Source of the DNA: Psococerastis gibbosa
Taxonomy: Eukaryota; Arthropoda; Insecta; Psocodea; Psocidae
Assembly (NCBI GenBank): GCA_963971405.1
Contig: OZ020491.1
Coordinates: forward strand, 34,895,019 to 34,959,018
Length of the DNA: 64,000 bases
Direction: 5' to 3'
Position 1 is the stretch's first letter; every line of letters starts with the position of its first letter. Of the stretch, positions 51,472 through 63,626 are shown piece by piece. The position numbers and the translations under genes are program-made. The notes beneath the pieces are model-generated. The model saw only the letters and a program-made list of their open reading frames with translations, was not told the origin of the DNA and made no database searches.

Positions 51472-53970
51472 TAGCTATTTTTTTTATTCTTGTCGAATGA
51501 ATTTTTTTTAGCAACATTTACACCGATGAACACGCAGGAGCATGTGGCCGATGTTAAGTACAATACAGTGAGCCTAAATAAGCAAATAAGACACCTATAT
51601 CTTTTTAAGACCTTTAAAAAAAATAAAATAAGTAAATAGCTATTTTTCTTATTCTTGTCGAATGAATTTTTTTTAGGTACATTTAAACCGATGAACACGC
51701 AGGAACAATTGCTCAATGTTAGGTGCAATACATTGAGAGAAAAAAAGCAAAATTAAGACAGCTATATCTTTTTAAAACCTTTAAAAAAATAAAATAAGTA
51801 AATAGCTATTTTTCTTATTCTTGTCGAATGAATTTTTTTTTAGCTACATTTACACTGATGAACACGCAGGAACAATTGTTCAATGTTAACTACAATACAT
51901 TGAGCCAAAACAAGCCTAATTAAGACACCAGTGTCATATCAAGACCTTTAAAAAAAATAAAATAAGTAAATAGCTATTTTTCGTATTCTTGTCGATTGAA
52001 TTTTTTTTAGCTACATTTACACCGATGAACACGCACGAGCAAGTGGCCAATATTAAGTTCAATACATTGAGCCTAAATAAGCAAAACTAAGACACCTATA
52101 TCTTTTTAAGACCTTTAAAAAAAATAAAATAAGTAAATAGCTATTTTTCTTATTCTTGTCGAATGAATTTTTTTTAGCTACATTTACAACGATGAACACG
52201 CAGGAGCAATTGCTTAATGTTTAGTACAATACAATGAGCCTAAATAAGCAAAACTAAGACACCTATATCTTTTTAAGACCTTTAAAAAAAATAAAATAAG
52301 TAAATAGCTATTTTTCTTATTCTTGTCGAATGAATTTTTTTTAGCTACATTTAAACCGATGAACACGCAGGAGCAATTGCTTAATGTCAAGTACAATACA
52401 ATGAGCCAAAATAAGCAAAATTAAGACACCTATATCTTTTTAAAACCTTTAAAAAAATAAAATAAGTAAATAGCTATTTTTCTTATTCTTGTCGAATGAA
52501 TTTTTTTTAGCAACATTTACACTGATGAACACGCAGGAACAATTGCTCAATGTTAATTACAATACAATGAGCCAAAACAAGCCAAATAAAGACACCCGTG
52601 TCATATCAAGACCTTTAAAAAAAATAAAATAAGTAAATAGCTATTTTTCGTATTCTTGTCGAATGAATTTTTTTAGCTACATTTACACCGATGAACACGC
52701 AAGAGCAATTGCTCAATGTCAAGTACAATACAATGAGCCTAAATAAGCAAAATTAAGACACCTATATCTTTTTAAGACCTTTAAAAAAAATTAAATAAGT
52801 AAATAGCTATTTTTCTAATTCTTGTCGAATGAATTTTTTTTAGCTACATTTACACCGATGAACACGCACGAGCAATTGCTTAATGTTAAGTACAATACAG
52901 TGAGCCATAATAAGCAAAATTAAGACACCCTTATCATATCAAGACCTTTAAAAAAATAAAATAAGTAAATAGCTATTTTTTTTATTCTTGTCGAATGAAT
53001 TTTTTTTAGCTACATTTACACCGATGAACACGCAGGAGAAATTGCTCAATGTTAATTTTAATACAATGAGCCAAAATAAGCCAAATTAAGACACCCGTGT
53101 CATATCAAGACCTTTAAAAAAAATAAAATAAGTATATAGCTATTTTTCGTATTCTTGTCGAATGAATTTTTTTTAGCTACATTTACACCGATGAACACGC
53201 ACGAGCAATTGCTCAATGTTAAATTCAATACAGTGAGCCAAAGTAAGCAAAATTAAGACACCCTTATCATATCAAGACCTTTTGAAAAATAAAATAAGTA
53301 AATAGCTATTTTTCTTATTCTTGTCGAATGAATTTTTTTTAGCTACATTTACACCGATGAACACGCACAAACAATTGCTCAATGTTAAGTACAATACATT
53401 GAGCCAAAATAAGCAAAATTAAGACACCTATATCTTTTTAAAACCTTTAAAAAAAATAAAATAAGTAAATAGCTATTTTTCTTATTCTTGTCGAATGAAT
53501 TTTTTTTAGCTACATTTACACCGATGAACACGCAGGAGCAATAGCTCAATGTTTAGTACAATACAATGAGCCAAAATAAGCAAAATTAAGACACCCTTAT
53601 CATATCAAGACCTTTAAAAAAAATAAAATAAGTAAATAGCTATTTTTTTTTATTCTTGTCGAATGAATTTTTTTTAGCAACATTTAAACCGATGAACACG
53701 CAGGAGCAAATGCTCAATGTCAAGTACAATACGATGAGCCAAAATAAGCAAAATTAAGACACTTATATTTTTTTAAAACCTTTAAAAAAATAATATAAGT
53801 AAATAGCTATTTTTTTAATTCTTGTCGTATGAATTTTTTTTAGCTACATCTACACCGATGAACACGCAGGAGCAATTGCTCAATGTTAAGTACAATACAT
53901 TGAGCAAAAATAAGCAAAACTAAGACACCTATATCTTTCTAAAACCTTTAAAAAAAATAAAATAAGTAAA
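49808..53970 (+). repeat. Intact 25-monomer HOR, copy 3 (4,163 bp)
   Basis: From m8 at 49808 to the next m8 at 53971, same order and same length as the other two intact copies. It shares the rare variants of copy 2, as expected from the 8.66-kb duplication. Seen differences from copy 2 include CAGTCAGCC for CAGTGAGCC in m15 and AAGCCTAATTAAG for AAGCCAAATTAAG in m20. Confidence 0.86.
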
Positions 53971-56467
53971 TAGCTATTTTTCTTATTCTTGTCGAATGAA
54001 TTTTTTTTAGCTACATTTACACCGATGAACACGCAGGAGCAATTGCTCAATGTTAAGTACAATACAATGAGCCAAAATAAGCAAAATTAAGACACCGTTA
54101 TCATATCAAGACCTTTAAAAAAATAAAATAAGTAAATAGCTATTTTTCTTATTCTTGTCGAATGAATTTTTTTTAGCTACATTTACACCGATGAACACGC
54201 AGCAGCAATTGCTCAATGTTAAGTACAATACAATGAGCCAAAATAAGCCAATTTAAGACACCCTTGTCATATGAAGACCTTCAAAAAAAAAAATAAGTAT
54301 ATAGCTATTTTTCGTATTCTTGCCGAATGAATTTTTTGTAGCTACATTTACACCGATGAACACGCAGGGGCAAGTGGCCAATGTTAAGTACAATACAGTG
54401 AGCCTAAATAAGCAACATTAAGACACCTATATCTTTTTAAGACCTTTAAAAAAAAAAAAATAAGTAAATAGCTATTTTTCTTATTCTTGTCGAATGAATT
54501 TTTTTTAAGGTACATTTACACCGATGAACACGCAGGAACAATTGCTTAATGTTAAGTGCAATACATTGAGCCAAAAAAAGCAAAATTAAGACACCTATAT
54601 CTTTTTAAAACCTTTAAAAAAAATAAAATAAGTAAATAGCTATTTTTCTTATTCTTGTCGAATGAATTTTTTTTAGCTACATTTACACCGATGAACACGC
54701 AGAAGCAATTGCTCAATGTTAAGTACAATACATTGAGCCAAAATAAGCAAAATTAAGACACCCTTATCATATCAAGACCTTTAAAAAAAATAAAATAAGT
54801 AAATAGCTATTTTTTTTATTCTTGTCGAATGAATTTTTTTTAGCAACATTTAAACCGATGAACACGCAGGAGCAATTGCTTAATGTCAAGTACAATACAA
54901 TGAGCCAAAATAAGCAAAATTAAGACACCTATATCTTTTTAAAACCTTTAAAAAAATAAAATAAGTAAATAGCTATTTTTCTTATTCTTGTCGAATGAAT
55001 TTTTTTTAGCTACATTTACACTGATGAACACGCAGGAACAATTGCTCAATGTTAATTACAATACAATGAGCCAAAACAAGCCAAATAAAGACACCCGTGT
55101 CATATCAAGACCTTTAAAAAAAATAAAATAAGTTAATAGCTATTTTTCGTATTCTTGTCGAATGAATTTTTTTAGCTACATTTACACCGATGAACACGCA
55201 GGAGCAATTGCTCAATGTTAATTACAATACAGTGAGCCATAATAAGCCAAATTAAGACACCCTTGTCATATCAAGACCTTTAAAAAAAATAAAATAAGTA
55301 AATAGCTATTTTTTTTATTCTTGTCGAATGAATTTTTTTTGGCAACATTTAAACCGATGAACACGCAGGAGCAATTGCTTAATGTCAAGTACAATACAAT
55401 GAGCCAAAATAAGCAAAATTAAGACACCTATATCTTTTTAAAACCTTTAAAAAAATAAAATAAGTAAATAGCTATTTTTCTTATTCTTGTCGAATGAATT
55501 TTTTTTAGCTACATTTACACTGATGAACACGCAGGAACAATTGCTCAATGTTAATTACAATACAATGAGCCAAAACAAGCCAAATAAAGACACCCGTGTC
55601 ATATCAAGACCTTTAAAAAAAATAAAATAAGTAAATAGCTATTTTTCGTATTCTTGTCGAATGAATTTTTTTAGCTACATTTACACCGATGAACACGCAG
55701 GAGCAATTGCTCAATGTTAATTACAATACAGTGAGCCATAATAAGCCAAATTAAGACACCCTTGTCATATCAAGACCTTTAAAAAAAATAAAATAAGTAA
55801 ATAGCTATTTTTTTTATTCTTGTCGAATGAATTTTTTTTGGCAACATTTAAACCGATGAACACGCAGGAGCAATTGCTCAATGTCAAGTACAATACAATG
55901 AGCCTAAATAAGCAAAATTAAGACACCTATATCTTTTTAAGACCTTTAAAAAAAATAAAATAAGTAAATAGCTATTTTTCTAATTCTTGTCGAATGAATT
56001 TTTTTTAGCTACATTTACACCGATGAACACGCACGAGCAATTGGTTAATGTTAAGTACAATACAGTGAGCCAAAATAAGCAAAATTAAGACACCCTTATC
56101 ATATCACGACCTTTAAAAAAATAAAATAAGTAAATAGCTATTTTTTTTATTCTTGTCGAATGAATTTCTTTTAGCAACATTTAAACCGATGAACACGCAG
56201 GAGCAATTGCTCAATGTCAAGTGCAATACATTGAGCTAAAAAAAGCAAAATTAAGACACCTATATCTTTTTAAAACCTTTAAAAAAATAAAATAAGTAAA
56301 TAGCTATTTTTCTAATTCTTGTCGAATGAATTTTTTTTAGCTACATTTACACCGATGAACACGCAGGAGCAATTGCTCAATGTTAATTACAATACAATGA
56401 GCCATAATAAGCCAAATTAAGACACCCGTGTCATACCAAGACCTTTAAAAAAAATAAAATAAGTAAA
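51472..56467 (+). repeat. HOR block 12, 30 monomers, near copy of block 10
   Basis: Order 18-25, 1-13, 14-16, 14, 15, 16/25, x1-x3, the same as block 10 and one base longer. It shares CAATAGCTC in m5, GAGCAAAAATAAGC in m7 and AAGTTAATAGC before m15. It differs in TAATATAAG before m7 and the extra A in m11. Confidence 0.87.
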
Positions 56468-58632
56468 TAGCTATTTTTTTTATTCTTGTCGAATGAATTT
56501 TTTTTAGCAACATTTACACCGATGAACACGCAGGAGCATGTGGCCGATGTTAAGTACAATACAGTGAGCCTAAATAAGCAAATAAGACACCTATATCTTT
56601 TTAAGACCTTTAAAAAAAATAAAATAAGTAAATAGCTATTTTTCTTATTCTTGTCGAATGAATTTTTTTTAGGTACATTTACACCGATGAACACGCAGGA
56701 ACAATTGCTCAATGTTATGTGCAATACATTGAGAGAAAAAAAGCAAAATAAAGACAGCTATATCTTTTTAAAACCTTTAAAAAAATAAAATAAGTAAATA
56801 GCTATTTTTCTTATTCTTGTCGAATGAATTTTTTTTTAGCTACATTTACACTGATGAACACGCAGGAACAATTGTTCAATGTTAATTACAATACATTGAG
56901 CCAAAACAAGCCAAATTAAGACACCAGTGTCATATCAAGACCTTTAAAAAAAATAAAATAAGTAAATAGCTATTTTTCGTATTCTTGTCGATTGAATTTT
57001 TTGTAGCTACATTTACACCGATGAACACGCACGAGCAAGTGGCCAATATTAAGTTCAATACATTGAGCCTAAATAAGCAAAACTAAGACACCTATATCTT
57101 TTTAAGACCTTTAAAAAAAATAAAATAAGTAAATAGCTATTTTTCTTATTCTTGTCGAATGAATTTTTTTTAGCTACATTTACAACGATGAACACGCAGG
57201 AGCAATTGCTTAATGTTAAGTACAATACAATGAGCCTAAATAATTAAAACTAAGACACCTATATCTTTTTAAGACCTTTAAAAAAAATAAAATAAGTAAA
57301 TAGCTATTTTTCTTATTCTTGTCGAATGAATTTTTTTTAGCTACATTTAAACCGATGAACACGCAGGAGCAATTGCTTAATGTCAAGTACAATACAATGA
57401 GCCAAAATAAGCAAAATTAAGACACCTATATCTTTTTAAAACCTTTAAAAAAATAAAATAAGTAAATAGCTATTTTTCTTATTCTTGTCGAATGAATTTT
57501 TTTTAGCTACATTTACACTGATGAACACGCAGGAACAATTGCTCAATGTTAATTACAATACAATGAGCCAAAACAAGCCAAATAAAGACACCCGTGTCAT
57601 ATCAAGACCTTTAAAAAAAATAAAATAAGTAAATAGCTATTTTTCGTATTCTTGTCGAATGAATTTTTTTAGCTACATTTACACCGATGAACACGCAGGA
57701 GCAATTGCTCAATGTTAATTACAATACAGTGAGCCATAATAAGCCAAATTAAGACACCCTTGTCATATCAAGACCTTTAAAAAAAATAAAATAAGTAAAT
57801 AGCTATTTTTTTTATTCTTGTCGAATGAATTTTTTTTGGCAACATTTAAACCGATGAACACGCAGGAGCAATTGCTCAATGTCAAGTACAATACAATGAG
57901 CCTAAATAAGCAAAATTAAGACACCTATATCTTTTTAAGACCTTTAAAAAAAATAAAATAAGTAAATAGCTATTTTTCTAATTCTTGTCGAATGAATTTT
58001 TTTTAGCTACATTTACACCGATGAACACGCACGAGCAATTGGTTAATGTTAAGTACAATACAATGAGCCAAAATAAGCAAAATTAAGACACCCTTATCAT
58101 ATCACGACCTTTAAAAAAATAAAATAAGTAAATAGCTATTTTTTTTATTCTTGTCGAATGAATTTCTTTTAGCAACATTTAAACCGATGAACACGCAGGA
58201 GCAATTGCTCAATGTCAAGTGCAATACATTGAGCTAAAAAAAGCAAAATTAAGACACCTATATCTTTTTAAAACCTTTAAAAAAATAAAATAAGTAAATA
58301 GCTATTTTTCTAATTCTTGTCGAATGAATTTTTTTTAGCTACATTTACACCGATGAACACGCAGGAGCAATTGCTCAATGTTAATTACAATACAATGAGC
58401 CATAATAAGCCAAATTAAGACACCCGTGGCATACCAAGACCTTTAAAAAAAATAAAATAAGTAAATAGCTATTTTTCTAATTCTTGTCGAATGAATTTTT
58501 TTTAGCTACATTTACACCGATGAACACGCAGGAGCAATTGCTCAATGTTAATTACAATACAATGAGCCATAATAAGCCAAATTAAGACACCCGTGGCATA
58601 CCAAGACCTTTAAAAAAAATAAAATAAGTAAA
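56468..58632 (+). repeat. HOR block 13, 13 monomers: 18-21, 22*, 23, 14, 15, 16/25, x1, x2, x3, x3
   Basis: A short block made of the two ends of the HOR, lacking m24-m25, m1-m13 and m17. The final x3 unit is duplicated; both copies carry CCGTGGCATACC in place of CCGTGTCATACC, near 58430 and 58590, so the mutation preceded or was copied with the duplication. The base change removes a minus-strand stop codon, which lengthens the meaningless open frame there. Confidence 0.86.
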
Positions 58633-60630
58633 TAGCTATTTTTTTTATTCTTGTCGAATGAATTTTTTTTAGCAACATTTACACCGATGAACACGCAGGA
58701 GCATGTGGCCGATGTTAAGTACAATACAGTGAGCCTAAATAAGCAAATAAGACACCTATATCTTTTTAAGACCTTTAAAAAAAATAAAATAAGTAAATAG
58801 CTATTTTTCTTATTCTTGTCGAATGAATTTTTTTTAGGTACATTTACACCGATGAACACGCAGGAACAATTGCTCAATGTTAGGTGCAATACATTGAGAG
58901 AAAAAAAGCAAAATAAAGACAGCTATATCTTTTTAAAACCTTTAAAAAAATAAAATAAGTAAATAGCTATTTTTCTTATTCTTGTCGAATGAATTTTTTT
59001 TTAGCTACATTTACACTGATGAACACGCAGGAACAATTGTTCAATGTTAATTACAATACATTGAGCCAAAACAAGCCAAATTAAGACACCAGTGTCATAT
59101 CAAGACCTTTAAAAAAAATAAAATAAGTAAATAGCTATTTTTCGTATTCTTGTCGATTGAATTTTTTGTAGCTACATTTACACCGATGAACACGCACGAG
59201 CAAGTGGCCAATATTAAGTTCAATACATTGAGCCTAAATAAGCAAAACTAAGACACCTATATCTTTTTAAGACCTTTAAAAAAAATAAAATAAGTAAATA
59301 GCTATTTTTCTTATTCTTGTCGAATGAATTTTTTTTAGCTACATTTACAACGATGAACACGCAGGAGCAATTGCTTAATGTTAAGTACAATACAATGAGC
59401 CTAAATAATCAAAACTAAGACACCTATATCTTTTTAAGACCTTTAAAAAAAATAAAATAAGTAAATAGCTATTTTTCTTATTCTTGTCGAATGAATTTTT
59501 TTTAGCTACATTTAAACCGATGAACACGCAGGAGCAATTGCTTAATGTCAAGTACAATACAATGAGCCAAAATAAGCAAAATTAAGACACCTATATCTTT
59601 TTAAAACCTTTAAAAAAATAAAATAAGTAAATAGCTATTTTTCTTATTCTTGTCGAATGAATTTTTTTTAGCTACATTTACACTGATGAACACGCAGGAA
59701 CAATTGCTCAATGTTAATTACAATACAATGAGCCAAAACAAGCCAAATAAAGACACCCGTGTCATATCAAGACCTTTAAAAAAAATAAAATAAGTAAATA
59801 GCTATTTTTCGTATTCTTGTCGAATGAATTTTTTTAGCTACATTTACACCGATGAACACGCAGGAGCAATTGCTCAATGTTAATTACAATACAGTGAGCC
59901 ATAATAAGCCAAATTAAGACACCCTTGTCATATCAAGACCTTTAAAAAAAATAAAATAAGTAAATAGCTATTTTTTTTATTCTTGTCGAATGAATTTTTT
60001 TTGGCAACATTTAAACCGATGAACACGCAGGAGCAATTGCTCAATGTCAAGTACAATACAATGAGCCTAAATAAGTAAAATTAAGACACCTATATCTTTT
60101 TAAGACCTTTAAAAAAAATAAAATAAGTAAATAGCTATTTTTCTAATTCTTGTCGAATGAATTTTTTTTAGCTACATTTACACCGATGAACACGCACGAG
60201 CAATTGGTTAATGTTAAGTACAATACAATGAGCCAAAATAAGCAAAATTAAGACACCCTTATCATATCACGACCTTTAAAAAAATAAAATAAGTAAATAG
60301 CTATTTTTTTTATTCTTGTCGAATGAATTTCTTTTAGCAACATTTAAACCGATGAGCACGCAGGAGCAATTGCTCAATGTCAAGTGCAATACATTGAGCT
60401 AAAAAAAGCAAAATTAAGACACCTATATCTTTTTAAAACCTTTAAAAAAATAAAATAAGTAAATAGCTATTTTTCTAATTCTTGTCGAATGAATTTTTTT
60501 TAGCTACATTTACACCGATGAACACGCAGGAGCAATTGCTCAATGTTAATTACAATACAATGAGCCACAATAAGCCAAATTAAGACACCCGTGTCATACC
60601 AAGACCTTTAAAAAAAATAAAATAAGTAAA
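58633..60630 (+). repeat. HOR block 14, 12 monomers: 18-21, 22*, 23, 14, 15, 16/25, x1-x3
   Basis: The same short block as block 13 without the extra x3; 1,998 bp. m22* here has AATAATCAAAAC rather than AATAATTAAAAC, 16/25 has AATAAGTAAAATTAAG, x2 has GATGAGCACGC and x3 has GAGCCACAATAAGCC. Blocks 13 and 14 form a 2-kb tandem HOR distinct from the 25-mer. Confidence 0.86.
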
Positions 60631-61462
60631 TAGCTATTTTTTTTATTCTTGTCGAATGAATTTTTTTTAGCAACATTTACACCGATGAACACGCAGGAGC
60701 ATGTGGCCGATGTTAAGTACAATACAGTGAGCCTAAATAAGCAAATAAGACACCTATATCTTTTTAAGACCTTTAAAAAAAATAAAATAAGTAAATAGCT
60801 ATTTTTCTTATTCTTGTCGAATGAATTTTTTTTAGGTACATTTACACCGATGAACACGCAGGAACAATTGCTCAATGTTAGGTGCAATACATTGAGCCAA
60901 AAAAAGCAAAATTAAGACAGCTATATCTTTTTAAAACCTTTAAAAAAATAAAATAAGCAAATAGCTATTTTTCTTATTCTTGTCGAATGAATTTTTTTTT
61001 AGCTACATTTACACTGATGAACACGCAGGAACAATTGTTCAATGTTAATTACAATACATTGAGCCAAAACAAGCCAAATTAAGACACCAGTGTCATATCA
61101 AGACCTTTAAAAAAAATAAAATAAGTAAATAGCTATTTTTCGTATTCTTGTCGATTGAATTTTTTGTAGCTACATTTACACCGATGAACAGGCACGAGCA
61201 AGTGGCCAATATTAAGTTCAATACATTGAGCCTAAATAAGCAAAACTAAGACACCTATATCTTTTTAAGACCTTTAAAAAAAATAAAATAAGTAAATTGC
61301 TATTTTTCTTATTCTTGTCGAATGAATTTTTTTTAGCTACATTTACAACGATGAACACGCAGGAGCAATTGCTTAATGTTTAGTACAATACAATGAGCCA
61401 AAATAAGCAAAATTAAGACACCCTTATCATATCAAGACCCTTAAAAAAATAAAATAAGTAAA
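60631..61462 (+). repeat. Last ordered HOR fragment: 18-21, 22/5
   Basis: Unit starts 60631, 60796, 60962, 61130 and 61297. m19 has the ordinary CATTGAGCCAAAAAAAGC instead of GAGAGAAAAAAAGC. m21 has GAACAGGCACGAGC. The last unit has an m22 front (TTTACAACG, TTTAGTAC) and an m5-like rear (AAAATAAGC, CCTTATC), after which HOR order is lost. Confidence 0.83.
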
Positions 61463-62627
61463 TAGCTATTTTTTTTATTCTTGTCGAATGAATTTTTTTT
61501 AGCAACATTTAAACCGATGAACACGCAGGAGCAATTGCTGAATGTTAATTACAATACAATGAGCCAAAATAAGCCAATTTAAGACACCTGTGTCATATCA
61601 AGACCTTTAAAAAAAATAAAATAAGTATATAGCTATTTTTCGTATTCTTTTCGAATGAATTTTTTGTAGCTACACTTACACCGATGAACACGCAGGAGCA
61701 AGTGGGCAATGTTAAGTACAATACAGTGAGCCTAAATGAGCAAAATTAAGACACCTATATCTTTTTAAAACCTTTAAAAAAATAAAATGAGTAAATAGCT
61801 ATTTTTCTTATTCTTGTCGAATGAATTTTTTTTAGCTACATTTACACCGATGAACACGCAGGAACAATTGCTCAATGTTGATTTTAATACAACGAGCCAA
61901 AATAAGCCAAATTAAGACACCCGTGTTATATCAAGACCTTTAAAAAAAATAAAATAAGTATAAAGCTATTTTTCGTATTCTTGTCGAATGAATTTTTTTT
62001 AGCTACATTTACACCGATGAACACGCAGGAGCAATTGCTCAATGTCAAGTACAATACAATGAGCCTAAATAAGCAAAATTAAGACACCTGTATCTTTTTA
62101 AGACCTTTTGAAAAATAAAATAAGTAAATAGCTATTTTTCTTATTCTTGTCGAATGAATTTTTTTTAGCTACATTTACACCGATGAACACGCACAAACAA
62201 TTGCTTAATGTTAAGTGCAATACATTGAGCCGAAATAAGCAAAATTAAGACACCTATATCCTTTTAAAACCTTTAAAAAAAATAAAATAAGTAAATAGCT
62301 ATTTTTCTTATTCTTGTCGAATGAATTTTTTTTAGCTACATTTACACCGATGAACACGCAGGAGTAATTGCTCAATGTTAAGTACAATACAGTGAGCCAA
62401 AACAAGCAAAATTAAGACACCCTTATCATATCAAGACCTTTAAAAAAAATAAAATAAGTAAATAGCTATTTTTTTTATTCTTGTCGAATGAATTTTTTTA
62501 GCAACATTTAAACCGATGAACACGCAGGAGCAATTGCTCAATGTCAAGTACAATACAATATGCCAAAATAAGCAAAATTAAGACACCTATATCTTTTTAA
62601 AACCTTTAAAAAAATAAAATAAGTAAA

Positions 62628-63127
62628 TAGCTATTTTTCTTATTCTTGTCGAATGAATTTTTTTTAGCTACATTTACACCGATGAACACGCAGGAACAAT
62701 TGCTCAATGTTAAGTACAATACATTGAGCCAAAATAAGCAAAATTAAGACACCTATATCTTTCTAAAACCTTTAAAAAAAATAAAATAAGTAAATAGCTA
62801 TTTTTATTATTCTTGTCGAATGAATTTTTTGTAGCTACATTTACACCGATGAACACGCAAGAGCAATTGCTCAATGTTAATTTCAATACAATGAGCCAAA
62901 ATAAGCAAAATTAAGACATTCTTATCATATCAAGACCTTTAAAAAAATAAAATAAGTAAATAGCTATTTTTTTTATTCTTGTCGAATGAATTTTTTTTAG
63001 CAACATTTAAACCGATGAACACGCAGGAGAAATTGCTCAATGTTAATTACAATACAATGAGCCAAAATAAGCCAATTTAAGACACCCGTGTCATATCAAG
63101 ACCTTTAAAAAAAATAAAATAATTATA
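62628..63127 (+). repeat. Three-monomer repeat in the disordered edge, copy 1
   Basis: Units start at 62628, 62795 and 62961. The first has GAACAATTGCTC, TTAAGTAC and ATCTTTCTAAAACC; the second has the unusual front TTTTTATTATTC, a GTAGC start and CAAGAGCAATTG with TTAATTTC; the third has an all-T front, TAGCAAC and GAGAAATTGCTC. Confidence 0.83.
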
Positions 63128-63626
63128 TAGCTATTTTTCTTATTCTTGTCGAATGAATTTTTTTTAGCTACATTTACACCGATGAACACGCAGGAACAAT
63201 TGCTCAATGTTAAGTACAATACATTGAGCCAAAATAAGCAAAATTAAGACACCTATATCTTTCTAAAACCTTTAAAAAAAATAAAATAAGTAAATAGCTA
63301 TTTTTATTATTCTTGTCGAATGAATTTTTTGTAGCTACATTTACACCGATGAACACGCAAGAGCAATTGCTCAATGTTAATTTCAATGCAATGAGCCAAA
63401 ATAAGCAAAATTAAGACACCCTTATCATATCAAGACCTTTAAAAAATGAAATAAGTAAATAGCTATTTTTTTTAATCTTGTCGAATGAATTTTTTTTAGC
63501 AACATTTAAACCGATGAACACGCAGGAGCAATTGCTCAATGTTAATTACAATACAGTTAGCCAAAATAAGCCAATTTAAGACACCCGTGTCATATCAAGA
63601 CCTTTAAAAAAAATAAAATAAGTATA
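63128..63626 (+). repeat. Three-monomer repeat in the disordered edge, copy 2
   Basis: Repeats the preceding 500 bp with units at 63128, 63295 and 63460. The TTTTTATTATTC front with CAAGAGCAATTG and TTAATTTC is found only in these two copies. Differences include CTTATCATATC after ACACC where copy 1 has ATTCTTATC, a shortened A tract (AAAAAATGAAATAAG) and GAGCAATTGCTC in the third unit. Confidence 0.82.

Larger units (their letters stand above)
49307..57966 (+). repeat. 8.66-kb tandem duplication, copy 2 (52 monomers)
   Basis: Matches copy 1 from m11 to 16/25. By eye I found about a dozen differences, including ATACGTTGAG for ATACATTGAG in m12, CAGTCAGCC in m15, TAATATAAG for TAAAATAAG before m7, an extra A in TTTTAAGGTAC of m11, ACACCGTTATC where copy 1 has ACACCGCTATC, and GTTATGTGC for GTTAGGTGC in m19. 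That implies well above 99% identity. At the end of copy 2 the array continues with x1, where copy 1 continued with m11. Confidence 0.86.

Noticed and set aside
62211..62405. Minus-strand 64-codon frame at the right edge
   Set aside because: Another satellite translation with the same repeating peptide; no start signal, homology or composition to suggest a protein.
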